Below the pieces are notes generated by a model. It saw only the letters and a list, made by a program, of their open reading frames with translations, was not told where the DNA came from and made no database searches. From positions 1 to 30,081 of the IMG/VR virus record IMGVR_UViG_3300009451_000001: a DNA stretch of 30,081 nt. One strand, given 5' to 3'. Source of the DNA: a virus. Below, piece after piece: positions 16,610 to 23,460 of this stretch (position 1 is the first letter of the stretch; every line of letters begins with the position of its first letter). Both the position numbers and the translations under genes were made by a program.

Positions 16610-17899
16610 TTAATACCATCTTATCATTGTACCAATTGCCGTTTTATCCATGGACGATGACATTTCGAATGCCAACTTAGAATACCATCTTGATTTTCTC
16701 ATAGCAGCCCTCATATTCACTGCTTCATTAAGAGCTTCATTTGTACCGCCACGATCTGGATGAGTGGACATAAATATTCTTCTCATTGCATTCTCAGCCT
16801 CTCGTTTAGTTGTAAATTTTTTTGCATCTTTGCCATAAGTAGAGAAGAATTCATTAATTCCGGGAGAGTGACTTCTTCCTGCTCTCCATGCGCCTGAAGA
16901 GCTACTACTACCACCACCAAACCCAGATGAACTTCTACGATAGCTACCGCTGCTACCACCACCAAACCCAGATGATCCTCTACTGTATCCATTAAAATTA
17001 AATTCATCCCCAAATGATTCTCTCCATGCTCTTCTAAATGATTCGTTAAACTCATCACCAAAATTACTTCTGGTTCTAGATGATCCTGAAGGACCTCCAG
17101 ACATTGAAGACCATCTGCGGGATCTTTCCATATCAGCGAGACCATTCAGCGCACTTCCACCTAAATACCCAGCACCAGCACCGAATAAAACTCCGCGAAA
17201 GTAATTCCTGATATTTCTTCTTCGTTTCTCATGTGTAGTCCCTTTTCCGGTCATATTCTTTCTATACTGAGCTGCCATATTAATGGGCCCCCCATACAGA
17301 GCGCCCCCCCATGCACCGAGTATATTAGCCTCGTTTGGTTTTAATGCTCTTAATAAATTAGAAGATATCTTAATCGTTTGCTTAGTTAATGGTTTGCCTG
17401 TATCCCCGTTCATGACCCACTCCTTAAATTGTTCTACCGTCAGAGATCTGATCGGTCCACACTTCCAACCTTTTTCATAATTAGCCAGATATGTTTTTAT
17501 AGCTTCATCTTCAGTTAATGCCCCGATAACACATTTATGCTCGTCGAACTTACCTGATTTATCAACTTGGTCTATAATAAAGACGATTTCGCTTTCAGGA
17601 TGATCACCGATGAATATATCTACAGCATCGCCATCGGCATCAGATGATGTTCTTGCAATGTATCCATAATCGTACTTCATGGTAACGCTCCATGCCTTAC
17701 CACTTGGATCAGTACCTGATCGGGTAGAACCCTTCGGATTCTCTATCTTAACGGTTAACCCCTTCCAAGGAAAGGAACCCTTCTTATAGTTCCCAGCTTG
17801 TATCTGAGCTTCTGTAGGGTTAGTGTTAGTATCTCTCCGAGCTTGAGCTATATCGGCTTTAATCCCGGCCATCTTCACTATCATTCTAGGGCAGTTCAT
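16610..17899 (-). CDS. Tagged polyvalent-type protein: pyrophosphatase-like domain fused to a C-terminal J domain
   Basis: 429 residues from ATG 17899, which overlaps the upstream TGA as ATGA; an ATG four codons earlier has no support. Order: tag MNCPRMIVKMA (1-11); pyrophosphatase-like domain (about 28-150; NPTEAQIQAGNYKKG, NPKGSTRSG, DADGDAVDIFIGD, FDEHK), a module I recall from phage and plasmid polyvalent proteins; a Gly-rich apolar region (about 193-252); a Ser/Gly/Arg low-complexity stretch (about 264-345); and a J domain with HPD at 380-382 in MSTHPDRGGTNEAL. J domains stimulate Hsp70 (DnaK). An apolar segment followed by a C-terminal J domain resembles Pam18-type proteins. Polyvalent proteins are thought to be co-injected with DNA to protect it. 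I infer a virion-carried effector that may recruit host DnaK at the membrane; this is untested. Confidence 0.8.
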   Translation of the reverse strand: MNCPRMIVKMAGIKADIAQARRDTNTNPTEAQIQAGNYKKGSFPWKGLTVKIENPKGSTRSGTDPSGKAWSVTMKYDYGYIARTSSDADGDAVDIFIGDHPESEIVFIIDQVDKSGKFDEHKCVIGALTEDEAIKTYLANYEKGWKCGPIRSLTVEQFKEWVMNGDTGKPLTKQTIKISSNLLRALKPNEANILGAWGGALYGGPINMAAQYRKNMTGKGTTHEKRRRNIRNYFRGVLFGAGAGYLGGSALNGLADMERSRRWSSMSGGPSGSSRTRSNFGDEFNESFRRAWRESFGDEFNFNGYSRGSSGFGGGSSGSYRRSSSGFGGGSSSSSGAWRAGRSHSPGINEFFSTYGKDAKKFTTKREAENAMRRIFMSTHPDRGGTNEALNEAVNMRAAMRKSRWYSKLAFEMSSSMDKTAIGTMIRWY

Positions 17900-18210
17900 C
17901 TTGGAGTCCATGGCATAAACTTAGTTTCTCTCTCTATCTTCTTAAAGTCTCTAAGCCTATAACCTGTCTTTTTAGCTAAATATCTCATAAAATGCTTTTG
18001 TCGTTTTTGGTTATGGAGAACTATATTATTATGTAATCTCTTTATGTGTTTGGCTTTTAGTTTAGCTTGGGGAGTAGATTTCCACCAAGGGCTAATTCCC
18101 ATATTATCTGCCATTAATTGACCAACTCTACTATATTGTTTATCCAATGCTCTTCTTGCTAAGTCAATAGATAAAGCTTCTTTAACTATCATTCTTGGAC
18201 AACTTATCAT
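17896..18210 (-). CDS. Tagged small basic protein
   Basis: 104 residues, not recognised. It begins MISCPRMIVKEA, the tag with one extra residue before the Cys. CPRMIVK is identical to the tag of the following gene, although the codons for Cys, Pro, Val and Lys all differ synonymously. The rest is helical and very basic (KAKHIKRLHNNIVLHNQKRQ, AKKTGYRLRDFKKIERETK), suggesting nucleic-acid binding. Its ATG lies 29 bases inside the end of a small upstream gene, with a weak ribosome site, so it may depend on coupling. Its TGA overlaps the next ATG. A DNA-associated protein packaged with the genome is one possibility. Confidence 0.65.
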   Translation of the reverse strand: MISCPRMIVKEALSIDLARRALDKQYSRVGQLMADNMGISPWWKSTPQAKLKAKHIKRLHNNIVLHNQKRQKHFMRYLAKKTGYRLRDFKKIERETKFMPWTPR

Positions 18211-18313
18211 TATTCCATTTCTCTACTAATTCTTTGTTACTGTGATATTTGGCAATGAGCCAATCCCAGTACTCTTTTTCAGCCTTCTTCTTATCATTAT
18301 CACCTTCCGCCAT
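18182..18313 (-). CDS. 43-residue charged small protein
   Basis: A short open frame of 43 residues (start MAEGDNDKKKAEKEYWDW, end NDKLSKNDS), highly charged and helical. It fills the otherwise empty 128 bases between two tagged genes. Its last 29 bases overlap the start of the tagged basic protein in another frame. I see no clear ribosome site, since the preceding bases are AT-rich (ACGGGATGTTTAATC). It could be a real small protein that drives translation of the overlapping gene, or a chance frame. The composition, with Trp and Tyr set among Lys and Glu, is typical of real coding in this window. Confidence 0.45.
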   Translation of the reverse strand: MAEGDNDKKKAEKEYWDWLIAKYHSNKELVEKWNNDKLSKNDS

Positions 18314-18338
18314 GATTAAACATCCCGTAAAACCAATT

Positions 18339-18842
18339 TCATTTATTCACCTTAACCTTATGTTTTTTATTAATGTCTTCTATAGAATTAATAATCACAT
18401 CTAATAATCCTGGTATGCCCGATCTTTCTCTAAGGCTATCTCTGGCTCTACCAGAATAACCTATATAAGCCGGAATGCCCACAGTAAGGCCAGGTTTATT
18501 TCTTTCACCAAATCTAACTCCAGCATACGGGTATGGTAGAAGTCCTAAAAAATTTGAATATCCTAAGGATAGTTGTGTATTAGATTTGCCTGATCCATAT
18601 TCATGCCCTCTTCCACCCCAGCTAAAAAATGCTTTTTTAATAGTCATTTTAGGGAATAATCCTAGTTTACGCTCATCAGCAGCACGCCTCAATATTCTTG
18701 CTCTATGCATTAATTCTTCTACTTTATCACCCTTAAAGCCTTTTCCTCTTACTTTGTAAGCTTTGAGAAATAGCTTTCTTGCTGCATTACTATAGGATTG
18801 AGGCAACAATGCTACCTTAATTATCATAGTCGGACAGTTCAT
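18339..18842 (-). CDS. Tagged protein of unknown function
   Basis: 167 residues. It starts with the tag MNCPTMIIKVALL after a good AGAGGAT site. Residues 15-65 are basic and helical (SNAARKLFLKAYKVRGKGFKG, EELMHRARILRRAADERK). The middle is Gly/Tyr-rich (GGRGHEYGSG, LSLGYSNFLGLLPYPYAGV) and may be beta-structured, and the end is a charged helix. No family recognised. It is the first tagged gene of the main cluster in transcription order and directly follows a 55-residue small gene. Apart from the tag I see no similarity to the other tagged proteins. Confidence 0.68.
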   Translation of the reverse strand: MNCPTMIIKVALLPQSYSNAARKLFLKAYKVRGKGFKGDKVEELMHRARILRRAADERKLGLFPKMTIKKAFFSWGGRGHEYGSGKSNTQLSLGYSNFLGLLPYPYAGVRFGERNKPGLTVGIPAYIGYSGRARDSLRERSGIPGLLDVIINSIEDINKKHKVKVNK

Positions 18843-18851
18843 ATGATCCTC

Positions 18852-19019
18852 TTATACTTTAGGTTTCTTGTTAGTGGCTGGTCTTTTAATACGGATTGTT
18901 GTGTTTTTGTGGGCATCAGCATATTCTTTTGAGACAAACTTGCGCCCATCGGCTGATTTGTATTGATAATAATATCCATCCTTCTTTCTACGTTTACCGA
19001 ATATACTTAATAACGACAT
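18852..19019 (-). CDS. 55-residue basic small protein
   Basis: Start MSLLSIFGKRRKKDGYYYQY, then KSADGRKFVSKEYADAHK and a lysine-rich tail. It is the first gene downstream of the large gene-free stretch. A GGGGGGTAAG ribosome site precedes the ATG, and the stop lies 9 bases before the next gene's start. The YYYQYKSADGRKFVSKEYAD part reads like a short beta-hairpin unit, as found in Arm-type DNA-binding or other small nucleic-acid-binding proteins; this comparison is loose. It is probably real given ribosome site, position and composition. Confidence 0.6.
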   Translation of the reverse strand: MSLLSIFGKRRKKDGYYYQYKSADGRKFVSKEYADAHKNTTIRIKRPATNKKPKV

Positions 19020-19356
19020 CTTACCCCCCAAATAAAACTCAACAACTATACAATTAAATACTTCATATCTTTTGCAATTATTTTGTCAAGCATTTTGAAA
19101 TTACTATTTTTAAACAAGCAGGGGGGTAGGCCATTGCTTTCTTTTATTTTTTCTTTACTTATATAATTAAGTTATATTAAAGATTTATATATATTATATA
19201 GAGGGGCCAGAACGACCTCAATGGATAGGCCAAAATGACCCCAATAAGGGGCCAAAATGACCTCAATGAAATCCCGTGCCCAGCAGTAGATTTTCTTATA
19301 CCCATAAAACACAAATTCACCTTCCCCCCTATTGGGGCCAAAATGACCCCAATGGA
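19020..19356 (-). other. Gene-free stretch with AT-rich tract and iterons: candidate replication origin
   Basis: 337 bases without a credible gene. It contains, from low to high coordinate: a TTGACA hexamer on the minus strand (19084-19089); a G-run (19121-19126); an AT tract in which 55 of 60 bases at 19141-19200 are A or T; and four copies of a 22-23-base repeat. An AT-rich unwinding tract next to phased iterons, beside a gene for a winged-helix replication-type protein, is the usual layout of an iteron origin. Alternatively the repeats are operators for that protein. No origin function is shown by sequence alone. Confidence 0.5.
19203..19356. repeat. Four direct repeats (iteron-like), about 22 bp
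   Basis: Consensus GGGGCCAAAATGACCYCAAT followed by GGA. Copies start at 19203, about 19226, 19248 and 19334. The first three are spaced 23 and 22 bases, about two helical turns. The fourth is 86 bases further, close to four such units, and ends exactly at the stop codon of the winged-helix gene. Copy 4 also holds an inverted repeat ATTGGGG/CCCCAAT around CCAAAATGA. Copies 2 and 4 have CCCC where 1 and 3 have CCTC. Helical phasing suggests binding of one protein to one face of the DNA. Confidence 0.8.
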
Positions 19357-19725
19357 TTAATCCGCATCAGAAAAGGCTTCATCAATGATATCACCATCTA
19401 ATACTATTTTATACCACCATCGATAAGGGTTACCTCTACGCTCCATTTCTATCAACCCCATATTTGACAGATCTGCTCTAGCATCCCGCTGATCTCTTCG
19501 ACTTAAGCAGATATTCTCAGTCATGGCTTCTGTACTGTAATTAAAGAAACCATCTTCAGGCAAGGATCCTGTTTTAGATAAGAGATCCATTCTGGAAAAT
19601 AATTCACCGTAGTACATTGCTCCTGTAGGTTTTACTTTCTTTGCTAGATGTCTGTTGCACATGATGTAACCACTGCGACTAAAGATACGCATAAACGTAT
19701 CCCTTGATATTTGCATCTTACTCAT
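19357..19725 (-). CDS. Winged-helix DNA-binding protein of phage replication type
   Basis: 122 residues. The pattern SGYIMCNRHLAKKVKPTGAM, then YYGELFSRMDLL, DGFFNYSTEAM, LSRRDQRDARADLSNMGLIE and RWWYKI is that of small phage winged-helix proteins related to replication initiators: an alpha-helical start, a recognition helix around the LSRRDQRDAR segment and a beta wing (MGLIEMERRGNP, then YRWWYKIVL). It probably binds DNA, and the direct repeats that begin at its stop codon are obvious candidate targets. AAGGGGGCAAA precedes the ATG, which overlaps the HNH gene end by 8 bases. Alternative: a transcription repressor. Family membership is from pattern memory. Confidence 0.6.
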   Translation of the reverse strand: MSKMQISRDTFMRIFSRSGYIMCNRHLAKKVKPTGAMYYGELFSRMDLLSKTGSLPEDGFFNYSTEAMTENICLSRRDQRDARADLSNMGLIEMERRGNPYRWWYKIVLDGDIIDEAFSDAD

Positions 19726-20107
19726 TTTGCCCCCTTAGCTTTTCAAAATAAAATACAACTGGTTTTCGATTAAATGTTATAATTCCATACTGTTCAAGTA
19801 GAAGAACATTACTATCTTTTACTCTATCAATTTTTAGTATTAACTGCTCTCTATACTCTTCGACGGTAAAGGTTCCCTTATGGTAGTTACACCTCCTGCA
19901 GGATGGCATTAAGTTCTCAATATCATTGATATCTTTAAGACCTTCAGAACCGGTCCCCAACATCATCGCATCACTCTGCAGATAATGAGATTTTGCTTTC
20001 GGGAACTTATGATCTATCTGCATATCTTGATAATTAATTACCTTACCACAGTAAGCACATCGACAATCATACTTATTCCATAATTTTGTTCGTAGTTTCT
20101 TCTTCAT
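19718..20107 (-). CDS. HNH endonuclease
   Basis: 129 residues from ATG 20107, which overlaps the previous stop as ATGA; an upstream ATG at 20158 is less likely as it lies within that gene. Zinc-knuckle Cys17 and Cys20 (CAYC), catalytic-type Asp32-His33 (QIDHKFP), Asn65 and Cys70/Cys73-Asn74-x-His76 (CRRCNYHKG) give a complete HNH with structural zinc. HNH enzymes nick or cut DNA with one metal ion. Phage roles include packaging, homing and recombination. Here it sits beside the replication-type gene rather than terminase, so a homing or replication-linked role is more likely than packaging. All key residues are present. Confidence 0.85.
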   Translation of the reverse strand: MKKKLRTKLWNKYDCRCAYCGKVINYQDMQIDHKFPKAKSHYLQSDAMMLGTGSEGLKDINDIENLMPSCRRCNYHKGTFTVEEYREQLILKIDRVKDSNVLLLEQYGIITFNRKPVVFYFEKLRGQNE

Positions 20108-20451
20108 ATTTCCATCTTTCTTGCTAATCTTTTCCAGAACCGACAGGTTCTTTTCCAAATATATCGGTATTTATACATCCCATAATCCACATAACGCCCT
20201 TTCTGTTTATACCATGATTCTTTTATCTTCATCTTTTTAATGTTTTTCTTAGCAGACATAGATTGTTTACCCATTGGCTCCAGAGAACCCTTCTTGATTT
20301 GAAAATAACTGTAGGCCTTCATTACCTGGAATTTACTAAGATCAAAGATAAACAATATCTCATACTCGAAGTATCCCATCGATAGAAAGGCTTCTAATTC
20401 CCATAGAGAATAGCATTTCTTCACGAACCGCTTCGCTAAGACTATTATCAT
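20104..20451 (-). CDS. Small basic hypothetical protein
   Basis: 115 residues, not recognised. Rich in Lys, Arg, Tyr and Trp (KKNIKKMKIKESWYKQKGRY, YRYIWKRTCRFWKRLARK), so it is strongly positive and could bind nucleic acid. The N-terminal part (YSLWELEAFLSMGYFEYEIL) is more hydrophobic. The ATG directly follows the preceding TAA with little ribosome-site signal, implying coupling, and its TGA overlaps the HNH start. In T-even-like phages small basic neighbours of HNH genes are common, but no function is implied. Confidence 0.55.
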   Translation of the reverse strand: MIIVLAKRFVKKCYSLWELEAFLSMGYFEYEILFIFDLSKFQVMKAYSYFQIKKGSLEPMGKQSMSAKKNIKKMKIKESWYKQKGRYVDYGMYKYRYIWKRTCRFWKRLARKMEI

Positions 20452-20712
20452 TTATTTATGTGGTCTATTTATGTTATCGATAAATTCTGCAATATCTCTC
20501 AAGCATTGATTGTTAAATATCATGTTATCGAGTGTTTCCATTACGTATTGACGCCAATGTCCATGCCAACATATTGATCCCAACAGTGATCCCAATGTAT
20601 TGTTACTACGGATGAAGAAAAAAGTTGTTTTTTTCCCTTCTTTGAGCGGTTCCATTTCAAAATAGATGTGCTTATAATTAGCCTTGATTTGTGCGCCATA
20701 GTATTCAATCAT
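20452..20712 (-). CDS. Small hypothetical protein
   Basis: 86 residues, not recognised. It has an N-terminal strand-like region (YYGAQIKANYKHIYFEMEPL), a middle basic part (KEGKKTTFFFIRSNN) and a C-terminal helix (YVMETLDNMIFNNQCLRDIA). An AAGGGGGC ribosome site precedes the ATG. It is the first gene after the baseplate-like group and is probably co-transcribed with the HNH and winged-helix genes. Confidence 0.55.
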   Translation of the reverse strand: MIEYYGAQIKANYKHIYFEMEPLKEGKKTTFFFIRSNNTLGSLLGSICWHGHWRQYVMETLDNMIFNNQCLRDIAEFIDNINRPHK

Positions 20713-20741
20713 TAAGCCCCCTTCATGATTATATTTTACTA

Positions 20742-21269
20742 TTATGATATATCAATTAACGTCAAAATTCCTGTAGATCCAGATGCCATTCCCTGCGCTG
20801 GTATTGCTAATGTTGGCGGGATGAAAACAGATAACTTAAGGCACAATACAATGCCAAATGCTATTCCCATCATCGCCCCGTCTCTATCTTTGAGATGCGT
20901 GTCCATAAACAAATTACAGACGCTCATAGTGCTTTCTGGAACACACTGTATGGTTTCCATTTCATTTACACCGGGATATACGCCACTTAATGCAAGATGT
21001 AACGCGATGTTGAACCCCGGCATTCCACCGACAGCTTTAGCTTGTGCTTCTATCTCAGCCTTGTTAAAGTTGGTAATAAGGTTTAATACGTGAGGACCGT
21101 TTAGTGGGGATGGTGAACTACCAAGATTACCAGAAAATGTAGCATGTACCTCAGCTTTATCTTGAATATAATCTTCTATCGCCGTAAGCATTAATATCCA
21201 AGCGTTCTCAGGACTTGCACCTTCAGTTGCAGTCAGTAGTTCCTGTTTAAGCTCATTTGCATCCAACAT
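20742..21269 (-). CDS. Probable baseplate-associated protein, unknown
   Basis: 175 residues, not recognised. A helical N-terminus (ANELKQELLTATEG, WILMLTAIEDYIQDKAEVHA) is followed by a Gly/Pro-rich middle (FSGNLGSSPSPLNGPH) and a hydrophobic C-terminal half (GAMMGIAFGIVLCLKLSVF, then PPTLAIPAQGMASGSTGILT). The start overlaps the previous stop (TAATG) with GAGGATAA as ribosome site. It follows the spike-like gene and one small orphan, so a baseplate role is likely by position. The apolar C-terminus does not look like a classical membrane helix pair but cannot be excluded. Confidence 0.6.
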   Translation of the reverse strand: MLDANELKQELLTATEGASPENAWILMLTAIEDYIQDKAEVHATFSGNLGSSPSPLNGPHVLNLITNFNKAEIEAQAKAVGGMPGFNIALHLALSGVYPGVNEMETIQCVPESTMSVCNLFMDTHLKDRDGAMMGIAFGIVLCLKLSVFIPPTLAIPAQGMASGSTGILTLIDIS

Positions 21270-21484
21270 TATTTATCCTCTTTAAATTCAATTAATTTAT
21301 TTGCATGTTTTTCAAGCAAGCATTTTTTTTTAAAATGAAACAATGCCAATTTAATCCTTACCCTGTCATAAATACCGAGCTGCTTAAACACGACATTAAC
21401 ATTTATTCGCTCAGTCATTCCAATTTTTTGGCACTCTTCCGCAATAAGTGATATATATCTCGACTGCTGTTTAATGTTAACCAA
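21269..21484 (-). CDS. Small hypothetical basic protein (TTG start uncertain)
   Basis: Up to 71 residues from TTG at 21484; an ATG at residue 23 (MTERINVNVVFKQLG) is an alternative. Neither has a strong ribosome site. The sequence is helical with a basic middle (RVRIKLALFHFKKKC). The residues VVFKQLGIYDRVRIKLALF could form a helix-turn-helix-like pair, which is weak evidence. It overlaps the spike gene by 8 bases and its stop overlaps the next start, so it is embedded in a coupled operon. I cannot assign a function. Confidence 0.45.
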   Translation of the reverse strand: MVNIKQQSRYISLIAEECQKIGMTERINVNVVFKQLGIYDRVRIKLALFHFKKKCLLEKHANKLIEFKEDK

Positions 21485-22565
21485 TTGGATTCACCACGTT
21501 TGTTGTATGGGGAGCATTTGTAAATGGACATATTGGCATAGAACAAAACCCAGGAGTTCCGGGAAGAGTATGAATATCAAACGCTAAACCATGTATATGT
21601 ATAATTCCGTCTGGCGTTACTTCGATTGATGCTAGCGGACCTTGGACTAAAATATTGCCAAGCGGAGTTGCTGTTATGGATGCTAATCCATTGCCAGTAG
21701 ATGCTCTCACATCACCGGTAGCTGTTAGTTCTAATGAAGCACCGGACGTTGTTTTTATACTCACCATATGCTCTGGATCACTTACTTTTGGACCGGCTAA
21801 TATTTTACAAAATTGTCCTACACTAATTGAAACCCCTGAAAGCGTGTCAGTATGAGCGCCCATTTTAATCGTTATAGCTTCTATTGGCAATATAACACTA
21901 CCGAGAGCAGATCTTGCGGGTAGGGGGCTATTATCGACCGTTAATTCGAAAATACCATCAGTAGACATAGGGGTGTCTTTTGTCTTAGACGGTACTGACG
22001 GATTGGAGAACCTAAGTTTGAATCTTGGAGACATATCATTTATGGATAGTTTACCTTCAAACAGATATCCAAAATTTCCTGTATCTGGGTCATACTCCAT
22101 AGCTATGTTACCGTTAGTAGAAGAACCTAATAAATCAAGTACTAAATTCTCCGCTGAGAGAATAAGCTTCTCATCTTCACGATCATAGTGTACAATCGGA
22201 GTTCCTTTCTCAACTGTTCCATCCTCTTTACGATAAACCTTAAATATTCCTATATCGCCCACAGATGAAAGGGATAAAATTCTATCTTCTCCAGCCCAGA
22301 ATATCTCTTCATCAGTGCCAACATTTAAGAACATCTCTGACAGATTTTCATCCGGAGTATAGAATCCAAGAATGAATTTGTCCAATGGCAATTCAAGAAC
22401 AACACAATTCTGTCCTATTTTCTTACCGGAAGACATATTCATGGTGGGAGTTAATGGCTTTACATTATCTATCCAGGTAAATTTATTATTTCTTTCACCC
22501 AGCCTAGAGACAGTATATCGCCCTTCACTGTCCACCGATTCTACCACACCCCTAACAACATTCAT
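21477..22565 (-). CDS. Baseplate central-spike-like protein (gp5/gpV type)
   Basis: 362 residues from ATG 22565, five bases after GGGAG and two bases after the previous stop; a GTG two codons earlier overlaps that stop. The N-terminus (about 1-75) resembles an OB-fold gp5/gpV N-domain (VVRGVVESVDSEGRYTVSRL, NCVVLELPLDKFILGFY). The C-terminal third has repeated short strands (GASLELTATGDVRASTGNGL, SITATPLGNILVQG, SIEVTPDGIIHIHG) as in triple-stranded beta-helix needles. IHIHG near the end recalls the His-x-His iron site at the tip of P2 and phi92 spikes, and two later Cys (FCSMPICPF) could also bind metal. Role: the membrane-piercing tip of a contractile baseplate. No lysozyme domain is present. 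Confidence 0.7.
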   Translation of the reverse strand: MNVVRGVVESVDSEGRYTVSRLGERNNKFTWIDNVKPLTPTMNMSSGKKIGQNCVVLELPLDKFILGFYTPDENLSEMFLNVGTDEEIFWAGEDRILSLSSVGDIGIFKVYRKEDGTVEKGTPIVHYDREDEKLILSAENLVLDLLGSSTNGNIAMEYDPDTGNFGYLFEGKLSINDMSPRFKLRFSNPSVPSKTKDTPMSTDGIFELTVDNSPLPARSALGSVILPIEAITIKMGAHTDTLSGVSISVGQFCKILAGPKVSDPEHMVSIKTTSGASLELTATGDVRASTGNGLASITATPLGNILVQGPLASIEVTPDGIIHIHGLAFDIHTLPGTPGFCSMPICPFTNAPHTTNVVNPIG

Positions 22566-22567
22566 TG

Positions 22568-22810
22568 TCACTCCCTAATTTTCTTCATTATCATTCTCCG
22601 CCTTTCAGCAGATAATACCTTTTCTCTCTCTAAATAATCTACAACATAATGCTTACACAATAAATTATCTTCAAAACTTACACACGGGCAGCTACAATAG
22701 CCTTCTTCATCCCACCCTACATCATCACTAATATCGTCGTCGTCACACCTAAATAAACATTTGCCATCTATTGACTTAAATAAGCAACTCAATATCTGCT
22801 CCATCTCCAC
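22568..22810 (-). CDS. Small Cys-rich SWIM-like zinc protein
   Basis: 80 residues from GTG 22810, or 78 from ATG 22804 after AGGTGG; the ATG is preferred. YCSCPCVSFEDNLLCKHYV fits the SWIM zinc-finger pattern Cys-x-Cys-xn-Cys-x-His, which usually serves DNA or protein binding. Upstream there is an acidic CDDDDISDD stretch and another Cys pair. The C-terminus is a basic helix (EREKVLSAERRRMIMKK). It sits between the transpeptidase-like and spike genes, so it is not obviously structural. The SWIM call is by pattern only. Confidence 0.6.
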   Translation of the reverse strand: MEMEQILSCLFKSIDGKCLFRCDDDDISDDVGWDEEGYCSCPCVSFEDNLLCKHYVVDYLEREKVLSAERRRMIMKKIRE

Positions 22811-23452
22811 CTACATAGTTATGAAATCATCCTCCTCAAGCAGGGTGTAAGATACTTTGAAGTATTTCAGCAGCTTCATGGAATAACTAATAATTTCATA
22901 CCACATTCTATATTTGACCTTGTTGGCCAGTACCTGGCAGCCTTCAGAGAACCCACCGATATTTTCTAAGAATATCTTATCTGGAAAAGTAGAGGAGTGG
23001 GCGTCGTGTAAATCAAATCTTTTATCGGGTCCAGCAACTACTACTACGTTTTTATCTATCTTTCCGTCTTTATTCTTGTCACGGTATACGTTAAAGTTAC
23101 CGCATTGGGTTAATGCCTCGCGACCTTTATGCTTACCCTTTTCCCATACAGCTTTGTAATGGCCAGGAACAATGATACCCAGCCCTTCTGGATTACTGTA
23201 GTTAGAATGATAGATTATACCTGGCACTGTTGTGCCGATCGCCTTCTCTACGTGATTATAATTCAGATGATCAGTATAAACTAAAAGAAACAGATCCGCA
23301 AACTTCTTGAAGTCTTGATCCTTCATCCGGATCCCGATAATGTTCACGTCAAATGGTTTTGTATAGAATGGATATCCTTTGCGGAACATTATATTTTTTA
23401 AAGGTGTTACAACGCTTTCACTATCTTCCCATAATTGTCTTATTAATTTCAT
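22811..23452 (-). CDS. YkuD-type L,D-transpeptidase-like protein, probable peptidoglycan-active enzyme
   Basis: 213 residues. Late in the chain a series of motifs matches YkuD-fold enzymes: a long strand region LGIIVPGHYKAVWEKGKHKG, RDKNKDGKID (123-133), DLHDAHS (147-153) and GGFSEGCQVL with Ser169-x-Gly171-Cys172. In the family, His (149 or 152 here) and the Cys of S-x-GC form the catalytic pair that forms or breaks L,D cross-links or peptide bonds in peptidoglycan. Related proteins occur in phages as cell-wall-degrading or virion-associated enzymes. It has no signal peptide. It lies beside the spike gene, so it could be a tail-borne wall enzyme or an endolysin. TTTTAGGGGGGGG precedes the ATG. 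Confidence 0.6.
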   Translation of the reverse strand: MKLIRQLWEDSESVVTPLKNIMFRKGYPFYTKPFDVNIIGIRMKDQDFKKFADLFLLVYTDHLNYNHVEKAIGTTVPGIIYHSNYSNPEGLGIIVPGHYKAVWEKGKHKGREALTQCGNFNVYRDKNKDGKIDKNVVVVAGPDKRFDLHDAHSSTFPDKIFLENIGGFSEGCQVLANKVKYRMWYEIISYSMKLLKYFKVSYTLLEEDDFITM

Positions 23453-23460
23453 GCCCCCCC

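Noticed and set aside
19334-19356. Intrinsic terminator at the end of the winged-helix gene
   Set aside because: An inverted repeat ATTGGGG/CCCCAAT is present, but there is no T-run after it on the minus strand, and the sequence is explained by the direct-repeat family.
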